A stretch of 64,000 bases of DNA from Atriophallophorus winterbourni (Eukaryota > Platyhelminthes > Trematoda > Plagiorchiida > Microphallidae): NCBI GenBank assembly GCA_013407085.1, contig JACCGJ010008713.1, forward strand, positions 1-64,000, in the 5' to 3' direction. The notes beneath the pieces were generated by a model that saw only the letters and a program-made list of their open reading frames with translations, was not told the DNA's origin and made no database searches. The position numbers and the translations under genes were made by a program. Shown in pieces: positions 1-11,944 of this stretch (positions within the stretch are counted from its first letter, which is position 1; the number at the start of each line of letters is the position of its first letter).

Positions 1-589
1 TGCACGTCAGCGGTGTGACTCGCGTTCAGCAGCCAGGAGACGCAAATAATCGATGTTCACGTTGCGAAATACCATAGGTTTTAATAGAATAAAGTAAAAG
101 ATAAGCTAAATGACAATTTTGTAATATAATCTTTCGCAGAGATGCTAGTCCGCTACAGACCGCCGAAATCAGTGCCGATATCACTGGCTGCCGTCGTCAG
201 GATTGAAAGTGTCCATTCGGTAGCATAAAAATTAGATAGCACACGTTCTAGACATGATCGGCGAAACTCGCTATCCAGAATTCAGGAGCGGAATAAGTGG
301 AAATTTTACTATATGGTCGTCTAATCAATTTCGAGATTACAGTGTATCTAAAGTGTCTGGAAAATGATGGTATTTCATCCGTGTCAGGATGTTTTTTTTA
401 TTTCGATACCACTGAAGAAGGGACGAAGAATGTGCTTTACATGTTAGATGTAGTGTAATCTATCATGAAATTGGACTCGATGACCAGATCATGTGATACG
501 CTCATTATCATCATTTAGGTTAACAGGTTTTTCCACTGAGTTTTACCCCTAAAGATTTTGATTGTTTTGTCCGTCCGCCCACATTGATT

Positions 590-2210
590 CCTATAATTTC
601 TGGTTTGTGTCTGTCGATGGATACTGTTTCTTTTTGCCTCGGATATCGATGAAGTGAATCTTGGGTCCACACTTGATTACTTCAAATGGTCCGTCGTACG
701 TAGGTTGCAATGGTTTAATTGCACAATGTACTCTAACCAACACGTGTGATCCGGCGGATAATTCCTCTGGTAATTTTGTATCGCCAGTATACTGACGTGT
801 TGGGTTAGGCTGTGCAGACTACATTGCTCAATGCAGTATGTGTACATAATCGGCAGGATTTGAGAGTTAGATATCCTGCATGCTGTGAACGAGATTTGCA
901 TGGAGCTTGATGGTAGTTCCATAGATAAGCTCTGATAATGAGCAACCTAAGCCTGAATTGAAGTATGTACGCATGCCTATGAGAATAAATGTTAAGTGCT
1001 CGGTCCAATGCGTTGAGTCTGGTTTTAGCCATCAAGGACGCCTTGGGATATCTATGCTCCAGTTCAACCATTCCGTTTGCTTCGGTTTTTCTAAATCTCT
1101 TTGTAACAAGCAGAGAGGAAAGGTCTTGAAAGAGCTTAGACTAGAATTGCGCTCCTCTATCTGTCGTCATGACTGCCGGTGAAACATAATGCGTAATCAC
1201 TTGTTCGACGAATGTTTTTTGCATCAGTCTTCGAGGTTATTTCTAGTAGTGGAACTGCTACCGAACAACGAGTATAGCGATTTGAACATGTTTGCAAATA
1301 TTTGTTTCCTATTATTGCTAGTAAATTCCCGACGATGTGTACATGGACATGACGAAAGCGATTACTTGTACCAATTAGTTCCTGTGTATGGCCCTGAAAC
1401 ATGGCATGTTTGCAAGAATGAGACGTTTTTGCCATCTCTCGTAACTCATTGTTAAAGGCTGTTTATGCTCCGCAAAATATTTTTGCGTGACACTAGGTTG
1501 TGACATGTTGTGCATAGAATCGAATATGACTCTTTTATAAGATCGTGGTAGAACAGGCCGTGGAATACCTGTGGTCATGTTACAAACTATGGTATCGTGT
1601 AATCCGTCTAAAGACAGACTTTAGTTCCTTAAATTTGTACTCGACAGATTTTGGAGGAACTTTTCATCTTGTCTCTGGATTTTAGTTTGTTCAGAAAGAT
1701 CAACCACAAAATTGATACTAACTTCATTAATGGTAGATCTAGACAATGCGTTAGTCATCTCATTGTTGAAGTCACATTGAAAGTTCTTTTCGATGCGAAA
1801 AGCGAGATGTAATCTGATTGTCGAATTCAACGTGGATTGTATTAATCTGATTTGGAAGAATGCCTGTAGGTCAGCGGTTTAAATAGGTAAGTATTTCAAA
1901 CTCACATTCTTCTAACATATAACTGAAGTATTTTATACAAAGACATACCACCAGTAGTTCTGGACAAAATGTGCTATGATTCTGCTCAGCGTGTTGTAGC
2001 TACTTGGAGAACAATGCGATTGGCACTTGGTGATTTCGCTTCCTTTGTTGTAAGGCACCGCAAACAGCGACAGAGTAAGCGTCTGCGAATAGAACGAGTG
2101 TGCTGGTATGATCTATGTGAGATAATATCGCCATTTTGTAGAGTTCCCATTTGAATTTCTCAAAAGCTTCCATAGCTGAATCTTTGAACTGGAATTGATA
2201 CATATCGAAC
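590..2210 (-). pseudogene. Ty3/Gypsy pol remnant: RNase H to integrase (unit A)
   Basis: Read on the minus strand this is the 3' half of a Ty3/Gypsy pol. From high to low coordinates: an RNase H start (about 2203-2000), a short linker typical of the RNase H-integrase joint (motif NALSR, 1830-1621), the integrase zinc-binding start (motif RPVLPRS, about 1570), the integrase core (motif HVHIVG, about 1345), and a C-terminal GPY/F-like stretch (motif QPTYDGPFEV, about 710-690). The reading frame is broken by several frameshifts and stops. Reverse transcriptase proper is absent: upstream of the RNase H the sequence switches to a CR1 fragment. This is a dead copy; family assignment rests on the order and wording of these motifs. 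Confidence 0.8.
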
Positions 2211-2264
2211 TACAGAAGATCAGTCGACGGCTGGCATAGTTCCGAACAGCTTTTGGATGATAAC

Positions 2265-2740
2265 GTTCATGTAGACCAAGAACAGAACAGGTCCACCGAA
2301 CCTTGCGGAACTCCACTTGTGGCGTCTATTTTTCTTGAAACAGTGCTGTCAACGCGAACTTGGACGTGTCTATTATTAAGATAGTCCATTATCCAATTCA
2401 GCAACATCCCCGTTATTTCATAGGCTTCGTGCTTTATTTTAATTTGAATGTCATTGTTGATTCTATCGAAAGCTTTAGAAACGTCGATATAGCAAGCATG
2501 TACATCCTCACCATCATCTGGTGAATGGGACCAATCCTCGAACGTTGTAAGAAGGTTAGCTAAACAGAAATGATTTCTTTGATTGCCGTGTTTTGTTGAG
2601 GTAAAAATACTTCGTTTTTTCAATGCTCCCTAATGCGCTCAGTTACAGTGCGTTCCATTAATTTAGAGATCACCGGAATTAGCGTTGCCGATCTATAGTT
2701 TGCTGTGTCTGAACGGCCACTGCCTTGATAAATGAAATGA
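2265..2740 (-). pseudogene. CR1-like reverse transcriptase fragment (unit A)
   Basis: Minus-strand fragment of a non-LTR reverse transcriptase. It reads through the GGSRSD-like and ANYR motifs, then the catalytic domain A region (CYIDVSKAFDR), and ends just after domain B (SGVPQGS). The catalytic FADD box is missing because the sequence passes directly into the Gypsy RNase H block. It is most like the plus-strand CR1 RT at 19491-20102 in this window. Frameshifts make it non-functional. The same junction occurs in unit B, so the fusion predates the tandem duplication. Confidence 0.8.
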
Positions 2741-3355
2741 ACAATTAACATTCAACATTTTCAATGCACAATAAATATGCCAAATTTTGAGTGTAGAAAC
2801 TAGGATTGCAAAAACCACTACATCTTTGTCTGCGTTTACATGCGTTTCAAAATCAATAAATGGTTTGCACTGTCTGCGCATAAAACGAGGCCAGGTGCAC
2901 AGGTTTTAGTCAGATTTCACTCGATCTGCTTACCTCATACGGTCAAACTTTAAAAGAATACAAAGAAAGACTACATCTAATTTAAAACTTCTTCGTCTAC
3001 GTTCAACTCGAATCTTTAGTTAAACATCTTAACACGTCTATTTTGATACAATAAAAGCAAAGAATGTCGAAAGAAGAATTATATGTGGCTTGATATTGAG
3101 CTCCAGCTGGCGACAAGTCCGTTGTTGTGGAGTTCAAATCAAATTCGTCGGTCGGGGGGGGGATTTCGGTTGGAATTGTGATCAATAGCGATCGTGCGGA
3201 GACGTTGTTGAAACCCTTCGGTCGATATCGATCATGGATGTACATCATAAGCGCATGAGGGTTTCATGTTCCGCAGCGTTTAGAATGACGAAACAGTGAC
3301 AAACTCTACACCAGTGCTCACAGCGATATGCAGTACTCGGTCGACCGGCGTCAGT
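2736..3355. other. Non-coding spacer of repeat unit A
   Basis: No coding remnant recognised. It includes a run of ten or more G around 3157 and a stretch (about 3170-3355) repeated almost identically at about 8940-9132. It may contain LTR sequence of the old Gypsy element, but I could not place TG...CA ends. Confidence 0.5.
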
Positions 3356-4931
3356 TGCACGTCAGCGGTGTGATTCGCGTTCAGCAGACAGGAGACGCAG
3401 ATAATCGATATTCACGTTGCGAAATACCATAGGTTTTAATAGAATAAAGTAAAAGATAAGCTAAATGACAATTTTGTAATATAATCTTTCGCAGAGATGC
3501 TAGTCCGCTACAGACCGCCGAAATCAGTGCCGATATCACTGGCTGCCGTCGTCAGGATTGAAAGTGTCCATTCGGTAGCATAAAAATTAGATAGCACACG
3601 TTCTAGACATGATCGGCGAAACTCGCTATCCAGAATTCAGGAGCGAAATAAGTGGAAATTTTGCTATATGGTCGTCCAATCAATTTCGAGATTGCAGTGT
3701 ATCTAAAGTGTCTGGAAAATGATGGTATTTCATCCGTTCCAGGATGCTTTTATTTCAATACCACTGAAAAAGGGACGAAGAATGTTCTTCACATGTTGGA
3801 TCATCCAACTTGGATGTAGTGTAATCTATCATGAAATTGGACTCGATGACCAGATCATGTGATACGCTCATTATCATCATTTAGGTTAACAGGTTTTTCC
3901 ACTGAGTTTTACCCCTAAAGATTTTGATTGTTTTGTCCCTCCGTCCACATTGATTCCTATAATTTCTGGTTTGTGTCTGTCGATGGATACTGTTTCTTTT
4001 TGCCTCGGATATCGATGAAGTGAATCTTGGGTCCACACTTGATTACTTCAAATGGTCCGTCGTACGTAGGTTGCAATGGTTTAATTGCACAATGTACTCT
4101 AACCAACACGTGTGATCCGGCGGATAATTCCTCTGGTAATTTTGTATCGCCAGTATACTGACGTGTTGGGTTAGGCTGTGCAGACTACATTGCTCAATGC
4201 AGTATATGTACATAATCGGCAGGATTTGAGAGTTAGATATCCTGCATGCTGTGAACGAGATTTGCATGGAGCTTGATGGTAGTTCCATAGATAAGCTCTG
4301 ATAATGAGCAACCTAAGCCTGAATTGAAGTATGTACGCATGCCTATGAGAATAAATGTTAAGTGCTCGGTCCAATGCGTTGAGTCTGGTTTTAGCCATCA
4401 AGGACGCCTTGGGATATCTATGCTCCAGTTCAACCATTCCGTTTGCTTCGGTTTTTCTAAATCTCTTTGTAACAAGCAGAGAGAAACGGTCTTGAAAGAG
4501 CTTAGACTAGAATTGCGCTCCTCTATCTGTCGTCATGACTGCCGGTGAAACATAATGCGTAATCACTTGTTCCACGAATGTTTTTTGCATCAGTCTTCGA
4601 GGTTATTTCTAGTAGTGGAACTGCTACCGAACAACGAGTATAGCGATTTGAACATGTTTGCAAATATATGTTTCCTATTATTGCTAGTAAATTCCCGACG
4701 ATGTGTACATGGACATGACGAAAGCGATTACTTGTACCAATTAGTTCCTGTGTATGGCCCTGAAACATGGCATGTTTGCAAGAATGAGACGTTTTTGTCA
4801 TCTCTCGTAACTCATTGTTAAAGGCTGTTTATGCTCCGCAAAATATTTTTGCGTGACACTAGGTTGTGACATGTTGTGCATAGAATCGAATATGACTCTT
4901 TTATAAGATCGTGGTAGAACAGGCCGTGGAA

Positions 4932-7435
4932 TCAGACAATAACGAATACTTCGCTTTGGGATTTAAAGTGAAGCGAAGTTGCGAATCGAAGCGAATATTG
5001 TTGAATATTCGCTTCGCTATCGCCATGGCGAAGGGCAAAAATAAACTTCGCTAAAAATTCGTTATACTTCGCTTCGCTTAAAACGAAGTGCAAGTTCAAA
5101 CTTCGCCGTAAACGAATATTAGCGAAGTCTTCGCTAAAAGCGAATAGTGTTCATTTTTGTACTTTAATATTTTAACCCGGGAATTGTTTTTGTTGTTGAC
5201 ACTATTTGACTTGTTAATTGACAAAGTCCAGACAAGTGCACTCCGATGGTGACTGAAGGTACCGACGTAAGCTACTTAGCAACCGACTGCTTGTTTAATT
5301 GCTATAAGCTAACATTTGAGGTGGTAACTAGAGTTACGGTCAGTAGACAAATGGTTGTACTTTTTTGTACTTTAATATTTTAAATGTATTCTCGTAGGTG
5401 TGTGGCCGGATGCGAAGGTCGTGGGTGTTTGCCGCTCTGCGTGGGTGCTTGCCGCCTTGCCTGGGCGTTTGTTTCTTTTGCCTGCGTGGTTTGAGTACTA
5501 TAAATAGGATGAAAATGTAATTGTCTTATCATAGTCTGATCATGAGCCCCCCGAAGACGCACCACATATCGGACAAAGACAAAGACTCGGCCTCGGCCCA
5601 GAAGTCCAAGAGGAGCCCGACCCTCAAGAAGGCAGCTGACTTGGAAGGTGAGTGAGCGCAATATTCGGTTAACTTCGATACTATTCGCTATATAATTTGC
5701 TATGTTATTCGTTATACTTCGCTATATTTGCGAAGCTTCGCCATATTATTAGCGAAGCTTCGTTATTATTTGCTATACCTTCGAAGTTCAGACGTCATTC
5801 CTTTACAGTTCCCTTCATCAAGATCGTTCAGTACAGCAAGATCCGCTGGTCTTCAATGTGCATGACCATCACATCCATCGTCCGGAACAAGGCGGTCCTG
5901 CTGTCGCTGAAGGATGATGTCTCCAACACCCCTTCAGACTTTGCGGCCCTCATTCCAAACAAGCTGCAGTTTCAGGACCTGAAAGATATCCTCCGGCCCC
6001 TCGAGCAGATCAAGGAGGTCAGCAAACGTCTCCAGGCAGATGAGACGCTCACCCTGCAGCATGTCGTTCCGGACATGGCCAAGATTGCCATGATGTCCGC
6101 CTCCAGGATAAAGCTGTTCACCGACTTCAAGGATGCCACCAAGGCATTCATCAAGAAGTTCCAGGAGGAGATCAAGATCAGAGTTCCCAATATGGGCAGG
6201 AACGTGGACCTCTACCAGATGGCGTACTACCTGAACCCCACTCAGAAGTCCGTGTACCTTAGGACCAAGTCTCATGGTCACCTCTTCTACGAGTGCGAGC
6301 AGAGCATCAAGTTGCTCTTGGCCAACTTGGCCCCAGCTGCCACACCATCCATTCAGATGCCGGAACCCGCTTGCCAAGATCTTGAAGGTTTTCTCCAAGA
6401 GCACCATGACCTTGATCTTGATCCGGAATTGGCCTTTAGCAGCGTCGACCAGTCCCAGTCCCAGTCTCAACCAGCCCCAGTTCCTTCCTATGTCAAGGAG
6501 ATGAATGAGTGGATGGCGTCTCCCCTGGAAAAAGAGGACATCGACGTGCTGCAGTACTTGAAGATGAAGGCCAAGAAGCTCCCTCTACTCGCCAAAGTCG
6601 CCCAGTAAGTTGTTTCAAAGTTAAAGGTCACTTATTTTCCGTTGGATTATAATTTATTCTCGTTATTCGCCATACTTCGCTATTATATTCGCTAAACTTC
6701 GCTATTCTTCGATATATTATTTTCTATTCTCAGATGTAGTATTGCTATACTTTGATATAGTATTGTTATACTTCAAAATAGTAGTTTAACTTTTACACCC
6801 CCGGGAACCTAATACAAAATACTCAACCTGTCTTATTTTCTTTTAGAATGGTCTACGCCATCCCGGCTACCTCGGCCTCATCAGAGAGGGTCTTCTCGGA
6901 AGCTAGACTCGTGACCAAGCCCACCTGAAGCCTTCTGAACAACGAGAGGGTCCAGGAGCTCGTCTACATTCATGACAATTACGATAAAGTGCTCCCCTGC
7001 ATGAAGAGGATGAATCTCCGCATCCAGGAGTTCAACAATGGCGAAGGTACCAGCACTCAGAGTCAGCAGCAGCTCAAAGACCAGGATGACCCTGAGGCCA
7101 ACCTTGAGGATGTCGAGTTTGTCGACACCCAGAAGCTCACGGCGGAGGCCTACTCCCCTCTGACTGGAGGCAGCCGGAAAGTTCCGGCACCAGGTCCAGG
7201 TCCAGAACCCCGGTCTCAGAGACTGACTCAGAGGAGGAGCCTAATTTCCTTTGAGAGAACAAGGTTTTGTATATTTCCAATTCCAAGGCTCATGAAAAAG
7301 TCCTCCCTTGTCAAATGAAAGTTCTTTCATGGTCAAAGAATAATTTATTTCGGAATTCGTTTTATTTCAGCGAAGAATAGCGAATTTAAACGAATATTAG
7401 CGAATTATAGCAAGGTTTTTTGTCGAAAACGAAGT
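4932..7435 (+). mobile_element. hAT-like DNA transposon, degenerate
   Basis: A 2.5 kb insertion in tandem unit B. Both ends (about 4940-5150 and 7350-7435) are dense in TTCGCT/AGCGAA motifs, of the kind hAT transposases bind near element ends. The interior encodes a plus-strand hAT transposase remnant. I could not identify clean short inverted termini or an 8 bp target duplication, and about 85 bases of the host unit are missing, so the exact ends are inferred from comparison with unit A. Two copies of a roughly 20 bp TTTGTACTTTAATATTTTA-type direct repeat lie at about 5155 and 5361. Confidence 0.8.
5542..7318 (+). pseudogene. hAT transposase, three exons, truncated and with a stop
   Basis: Proposed exons are 5542-5647, 5809-6604 and 6847-7318. 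The donors (GTGAGT at 5648, GTAAGT at 6605), acceptors (TTTACAG, TTTTAG) and reading phases all agree. The joined product has about 450 residues, shorter than typical complete hAT transposases. Exon 2 has the RWSS motif and a helical region typical of the hAT core. Exon 3 opens with PATSASSERVFS, the hallmark of the hAT C-terminal dimerisation domain. The N-terminal BED zinc finger and first part of the catalytic core are missing, presumably deleted between exons 1 and 2. A TGA at 6926-6928 interrupts exon 3 where an arginine codon (CGA) would fit, a likely C-to-T change. The tail after 7050 is rich in Q, P and D. Non-functional as it stands. Confidence 0.75.
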
Positions 7436-8044
7436 TTTTGGAGGCACTTTTCATCTTGTCTCTGGATTTCAGTTTGTTCAAAAAGATCAACCACAAAATT
7501 GATACTAACTTCATTAATGGTAGATCTAGACAATGCGTTAGTCATCTCATTGTTGAAGTCACATTGGAAGTTCTTTTCGATGCGAAAAGCGAGATGTAAT
7601 CTGATTGTCGAATTCAACGTGGATTGTATTAATCTGATTTGGAAGAATGCCTGTAGGTCAGCGGTTTAAATAGGTAAGTATTTCAAACTCACATTCTTCT
7701 AAAATATAACTGAAGTACTTTATACAAAGACATACCACCAGTAGTTCTGGACAAAATGTGCTATGATTCTGCTCAGCGTGTTGTAGCTACTTGGAGAACA
7801 ATGCGATTGGCACTTGGTGATTTCGCTTCCTTTGTTGTAAGGCACCGCAAACAGCGACAGAGTAAGCGTCTGCGAATAGAACGAGTGTGCTGGTATGATC
7901 TATGTGAGATAATATCGCCATTTTGTAGAGTTCCCATTTGAATTTCTCAGAAGCTTCCATAGCTGATTCTTTGAACTGGAATTGATACATATCGAACTAC
8001 AGATGATCAGTCGACGGCTGGCATAGTTCCGAACAGCTTTTGGA

Positions 8045-8505
8045 TGATAACGTTCATGTAGACCAAGAAAACAGAACAGGTCCACCGAACCTTGCGGAAC
8101 TCCACTTGCGACGTCTATTTTTCTTGAAACAGTGCTGTCAACGCGAACTTGGACGTGTCTATTATTGAGATAGTCCATTATCCAATTCAGCAACATCCCC
8201 GTTATTTCATAGGCTTCGTGCTTTATTTTAATTTGAATGTCATTGTTGATTCTATCGAAAGCTTTAGAAACGTCGATATAGCAAGCATGTACATCCTCAC
8301 CATATTCTGGTAAATGGGACTAATCCTCGAACGTTGTAAGAAGGTTAGCTAAACAGAAATGATTTCTTCGATTGCCGTGTTTTGTTGAGGTAAAAATACT
8401 TCGTTTCTTAATGCTCCCTAATGCGCTCAGTTACAGTGCGTTCCATTAATTCAGAGATCACCGGAATTAGCGTTACCGATCTATAGTTTGCTGTGTCTGA
8501 ACGGC
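8045..8505 (-). pseudogene. CR1-like reverse transcriptase fragment (unit B)
   Basis: Minus-strand counterpart of the 2265-2740 fragment, ending in the same SGVPQGS region and fused to the same Gypsy RNase H sequence. Stops and frameshifts make it inactive. Confidence 0.75.
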
Positions 8506-9132
8506 CACTGTCTTGATAAATGAAATGAAAAATTAACATTCAACATTTTCAATGCACAATAAATATACCAAATTTTGAGTATAGAAACTATGATTGCAAA
8601 AACCACTACGTCTTTGTCTGCGTTTATCTACGTTTCAAAATCAATAAAATGGTTTGCACTGTCTGCGCATGAAACGAGGTCAGGTGCACATGTGTTAGTC
8701 AGATTTCACTAAATCTGCTCACCTTATACGGTCAAACTTTAAAAGAATACAAAGAAAAGACTAACATCTAATTTAAACTTCTTCTACGTTCAATCGATCG
8801 TTCAGCTAAACATCTTAAACGCTATGTTGATACAATAAAGCAGAGAAATGATGGAAAGAAGATTATATGTGGCTTGATATGGAGCGCCAGCTGTCGACAA
8901 GTCGTGTTGTGTGAGTTCAATTCAAATTAGTCGGTCGGGGATTCGGTTGGAATTGTGATCAATAGCGATCGTGCGGAGACGTTGTTGACCTCCTTCGGTC
9001 GATATCGATCATGGATGTACATCACAAGCGCATGAGGGTTTCATGTTCCGCAGCGTTTAGAATGACGAAACAGTGACAAACTCCACACCAGTGCTCACAG
9101 CGATATGCAGTACTCGGTCGACCGGCGTCAGT

Positions 9133-10785
9133 TGCACGTCAGCGGTGTGATTCGCGTTCAGCAGCCAGGAGACGCAAATAATCGATGTTCACGTTGCGAA
9201 ATACCATAGGTTTTAATAGAATAAAGTAAAAGATAAGCTAAATGACAAATTTGTAATATAATCTTTCGCAGAGATGCTAGTCCGCTACAGACCGTCGACG
9301 GGATTGAAAATGTCCTTTTGGTGTCATAAAAATTAGATAGCACACGTTCTAGACATGATCGGCGAAACTCGCTATCCAGATTTCAGGAGCGGAATAAGTG
9401 GAAATTTTACTATATGGTCGTCCAATCAATTTCGAGATTACAGTGAATCTAAAGTGTCTGGAAAATGATGGTATTTCATCCGTGACAGGATGTTTTTTTA
9501 TTTCGATACCACTGAAGCAGGGACGAAGAATGTGCTTTACATGTTAGATGTAGTGTAATCTATCATGAAATTGGACTCGATGACCAGATCATGTGATACG
9601 CTCATTATCATCATTTAGGTTAACAGGTTTTTCCACTGAGTTTTACCCCTAAAGAGTTTGATTGTTTTTTCCCTCCGTCCACATTGATTCCTATAATTTC
9701 TGGTTTGTGTCTGTCGATGGATACTGTTTCTTTTTGCCTCGGATATCGATGAAGTGAATCTTGGGTCCACACTTGATTACTTCAAATGGTCCGTCGTACG
9801 TAGGTTGCAATGGTTTAATTGCACAATGTACTCTAACCAACACGTGTGATCCGGCGGATAATTCCTGTGGTAATTTTGTATCGCCAGTATACTGACGTGT
9901 TGGGTTAGGCTGTGCAGACTACATTGCTCAATGCAGTATATGTACAAAATCGGCAGGATTTGAGAGTTAGATATCCTGCATGCTGTGAACGAGATTTGCA
10001 TGGAGCTTGATGGTAGTTCCATAGATAAGCTCTGATAATGAGCAACCTAAGCCTGAATTGAAGTATGTACGCATGCCTATGAGAATAAATGTTAAGTGCT
10101 CGGTCCAATGCGTTGAGTCTGGTTTTAGCCATCAAGGACGCCTTGGGATATCTATGCTCCAGTTCAACCATTCCGTTTGCTTCGGTTTTTCTAAATCTCT
10201 TTGTAACAAGCAGAGAGGAAAGGTCTTGAAAGAGCTTAGACTAGAATTGTGCTCCTCTATTTGTCGTCATGACTGCCGGTGAAACATAATGCGTAATCAC
10301 TTGTTCGACGAAAGTTTTTTGCATCAGTCTTCGAGGTTATTTCTAGTAGTGGAACTTCTACCGAACAACGAGTATAGCGATTTGAACATGTTTGCAAATA
10401 TATGTTTCCTATTATTGCTAGTAAATTCCCGACGATGTGTACATGGACATGACGAAAGCGATTACTTGTACCAATTAGTTCCTGTGTATGGCCCTGAAAC
10501 ATGGCATGTTTGCAAGAATGAGACGTTTTTGCCATCTCTCGTAACTCATTGTTAAAGGCTGTTTATGCTCCACAAAATATTTTTGCGTGACACTAGGTTG
10601 TGACATGTTGTGTATAGAATCAAATATGACTCTTTTATAAGCTCGTGGTAGAACTGGCCGTGGAATACCTGTCGTCATGCTACAAACTATAGTATTGCGT
10701 AATCCGTCTGAAGACAGACTTTAGTTCTTTAAATTTGTACTCGACAGATTTTGGAGGAACGTTTCATCTTGTCTCTGGATTTTAG
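9133..10785. repeat. Tandem repeat unit C, truncated
   Basis: Third copy of the unit, starting with the same TGCACGTCAGCGGTGTGA sequence. It has a roughly 40 bp deletion near 9295 relative to units A and B. Similarity to unit A ends at about 10785, after the sequence TCTCTGGATTTTAG, within the Gypsy RNase H-integrase linker. The CR1 fragment and spacer are absent. Confidence 0.9.
9690..10785 (-). pseudogene. Ty3/Gypsy integrase remnant (unit C)
   Basis: Minus-strand integrase zinc-binding, core and GPY/F-like region, broken by the same frameshifts as in units A and B. Motifs RPVLPRA (about 10660), HVHIVG (about 10445) and PTYDGPFEV (about 9800) are readable. Confidence 0.8.
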
Positions 10786-11944
10786 AAATACTGGAAAGTA
10801 TATCCTGCGATCAAATCAACTTCTTGTTTAGAAATATGTAAAGTTGCAAAGTTTCAATTAGTTCTCCAGTCAAGTAGAATTCACTCCATAGATCGGTCAG
10901 CCAAGCTTCGGTTTTCACCACCAGTATAACGGTTTCTTTCAATTAAAACTTTTTTACACAACTTCACTTTTGCTATTCTATAAAACACATCCTTTGTTCA
11001 TTGCTCACTACATCTAAATTATGATCATCGTTCGTAAGAACGCGTTATGGAATTTAAATACGATGCATTTTTACACTGCAAACCTTACTGTCATTACTTA
11101 CATTAGAATCTGATTGAACCAAGAGACGTCAGATTTTATTTCGCGCGAAATTTCATGTATCAAATTGTTCTTCTAACAAAATGGAATCGCACGATTTAGA
11201 GAATTTTTGATTCATATTTTTCTTTTGCTCTATGGTGTTGCCGAATTTATACAATATCTTTCCAAATTATCTAAGAATGTCTTAATTCATCTCACGTTTG
11301 CTTAGATATGGTTAAAAATTGTGAATCGAGTATAATGGACATACACCGAAATTAAGATAAATAAAATTTCTTATTGCTTCTGAGTAACGTGCTCGCATTA
11401 ATTTTGCTGAGCGATTATTCAAGTTCTACCTTGCAAAATTTAATTCATGTTACCAGGAAAGTATGACAAATGGTTACTCATGTTATATGCTCAACATTAC
11501 AAATTATCTGAACGGAATAGTAAGGTATTTTAGTATATTTTGATATTTTGATCGAAATGATATATCATACAACTTCACCAGTGGTAATATTTTCATGTGT
11601 TATGACAGTACGTCTGAATTATTTGAATAAACTGCTATATATTTAGGCAAAATCTTATCTGTAAAATTTTATTATAAAATATCCGACGCGTTTTATATGT
11701 TTGCAACATTTTAATTATACGGTGGTGCATTCAATCAAACCCCAGTTTTAGTATTTAGGAAATTAGATACTCAGAACTCAGAACTCAAATACATTTGTAT
11801 TTGGACGAATGTGTAACGAATTGAGTTTGACCCGGAATTTGTTACGACGAAATTCTTTTCACGCAGTTCTGTTGCACTTAAAGAGAAATACATGGTCTAA
11901 CTAATCCTCACTTTTTCAGTAAAACTGCAAACAGGCATTAAATT
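10786..11944. other. AT-rich stretch without recognisable features
   Basis: No open reading frame of useful length and no repeat I recognise, apart from a short ACTCAGAACTCAGAACTC run near 11772. That run resembles the reverse complement of the tail behind the CR1 ending near 20790. This is the longest stretch in the left half not assignable to a mobile element. Confidence 0.5.

Larger units (their letters stand above)
1..3355. repeat. Tandem repeat unit A (Gypsy/CR1 chimera)
   Basis: First of three head-to-tail copies of the same segment. The sequence beginning TGCACGTCAGCGGTGTGA at base 1 recurs at 3356 and 9133, and near-identical sequence follows each time. The unit holds a decayed Gypsy RNase H-integrase block, a CR1 RT fragment, and about 600 bases of non-coding sequence (2736-3355). 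Unit A runs off the left edge, so the true repeat boundary is unknown. Copies differ by scattered substitutions and small indels. Confidence 0.9.
3955..7995 (-). pseudogene. Ty3/Gypsy pol remnant (unit B), interrupted
   Basis: Same decayed RNase H-integrase block as in unit A, on the minus strand. The integrase part lies at 3955-4931 and the RNase H/linker part at 7436-7990. The hAT element separates them, and about 85 bases corresponding to unit A positions 1566-1649 are missing at the insertion point. Frameshifts are largely shared with units A and C, so they were present in the ancestor of the array. Confidence 0.8.
3356..9132. repeat. Tandem repeat unit B, split by a hAT element
   Basis: Second copy of the unit. 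Without the 2.5 kb insertion at 4932-7435 it would be close to 3.3 kb, matching unit A. It carries the same Gypsy block, the same CR1 fragment (about 8045-8505) and the same spacer (8506-9132). Sequence matching unit A stops after 4931 and resumes at about 7436. Confidence 0.9.

Noticed and set aside
958..1455. Plus-strand open frames at 958-1182 and 1189-1455, repeated in units B and C.
   Set aside because: Their conservation is explained by tandem duplication; they lie antisense to recognisable Gypsy integrase sequence and have no family signal.
2265..2740. A single pol gene running from CR1-type RT into Gypsy RNase H.
   Set aside because: The RT is non-LTR type and breaks off before its catalytic FADD box, and the frame is not continuous into RNase H; it is a rearrangement junction copied with the tandem unit.
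5934..6470. A 178-codon minus-strand open frame.
   Set aside because: Antisense to the hAT transposase exon 2, no motif.
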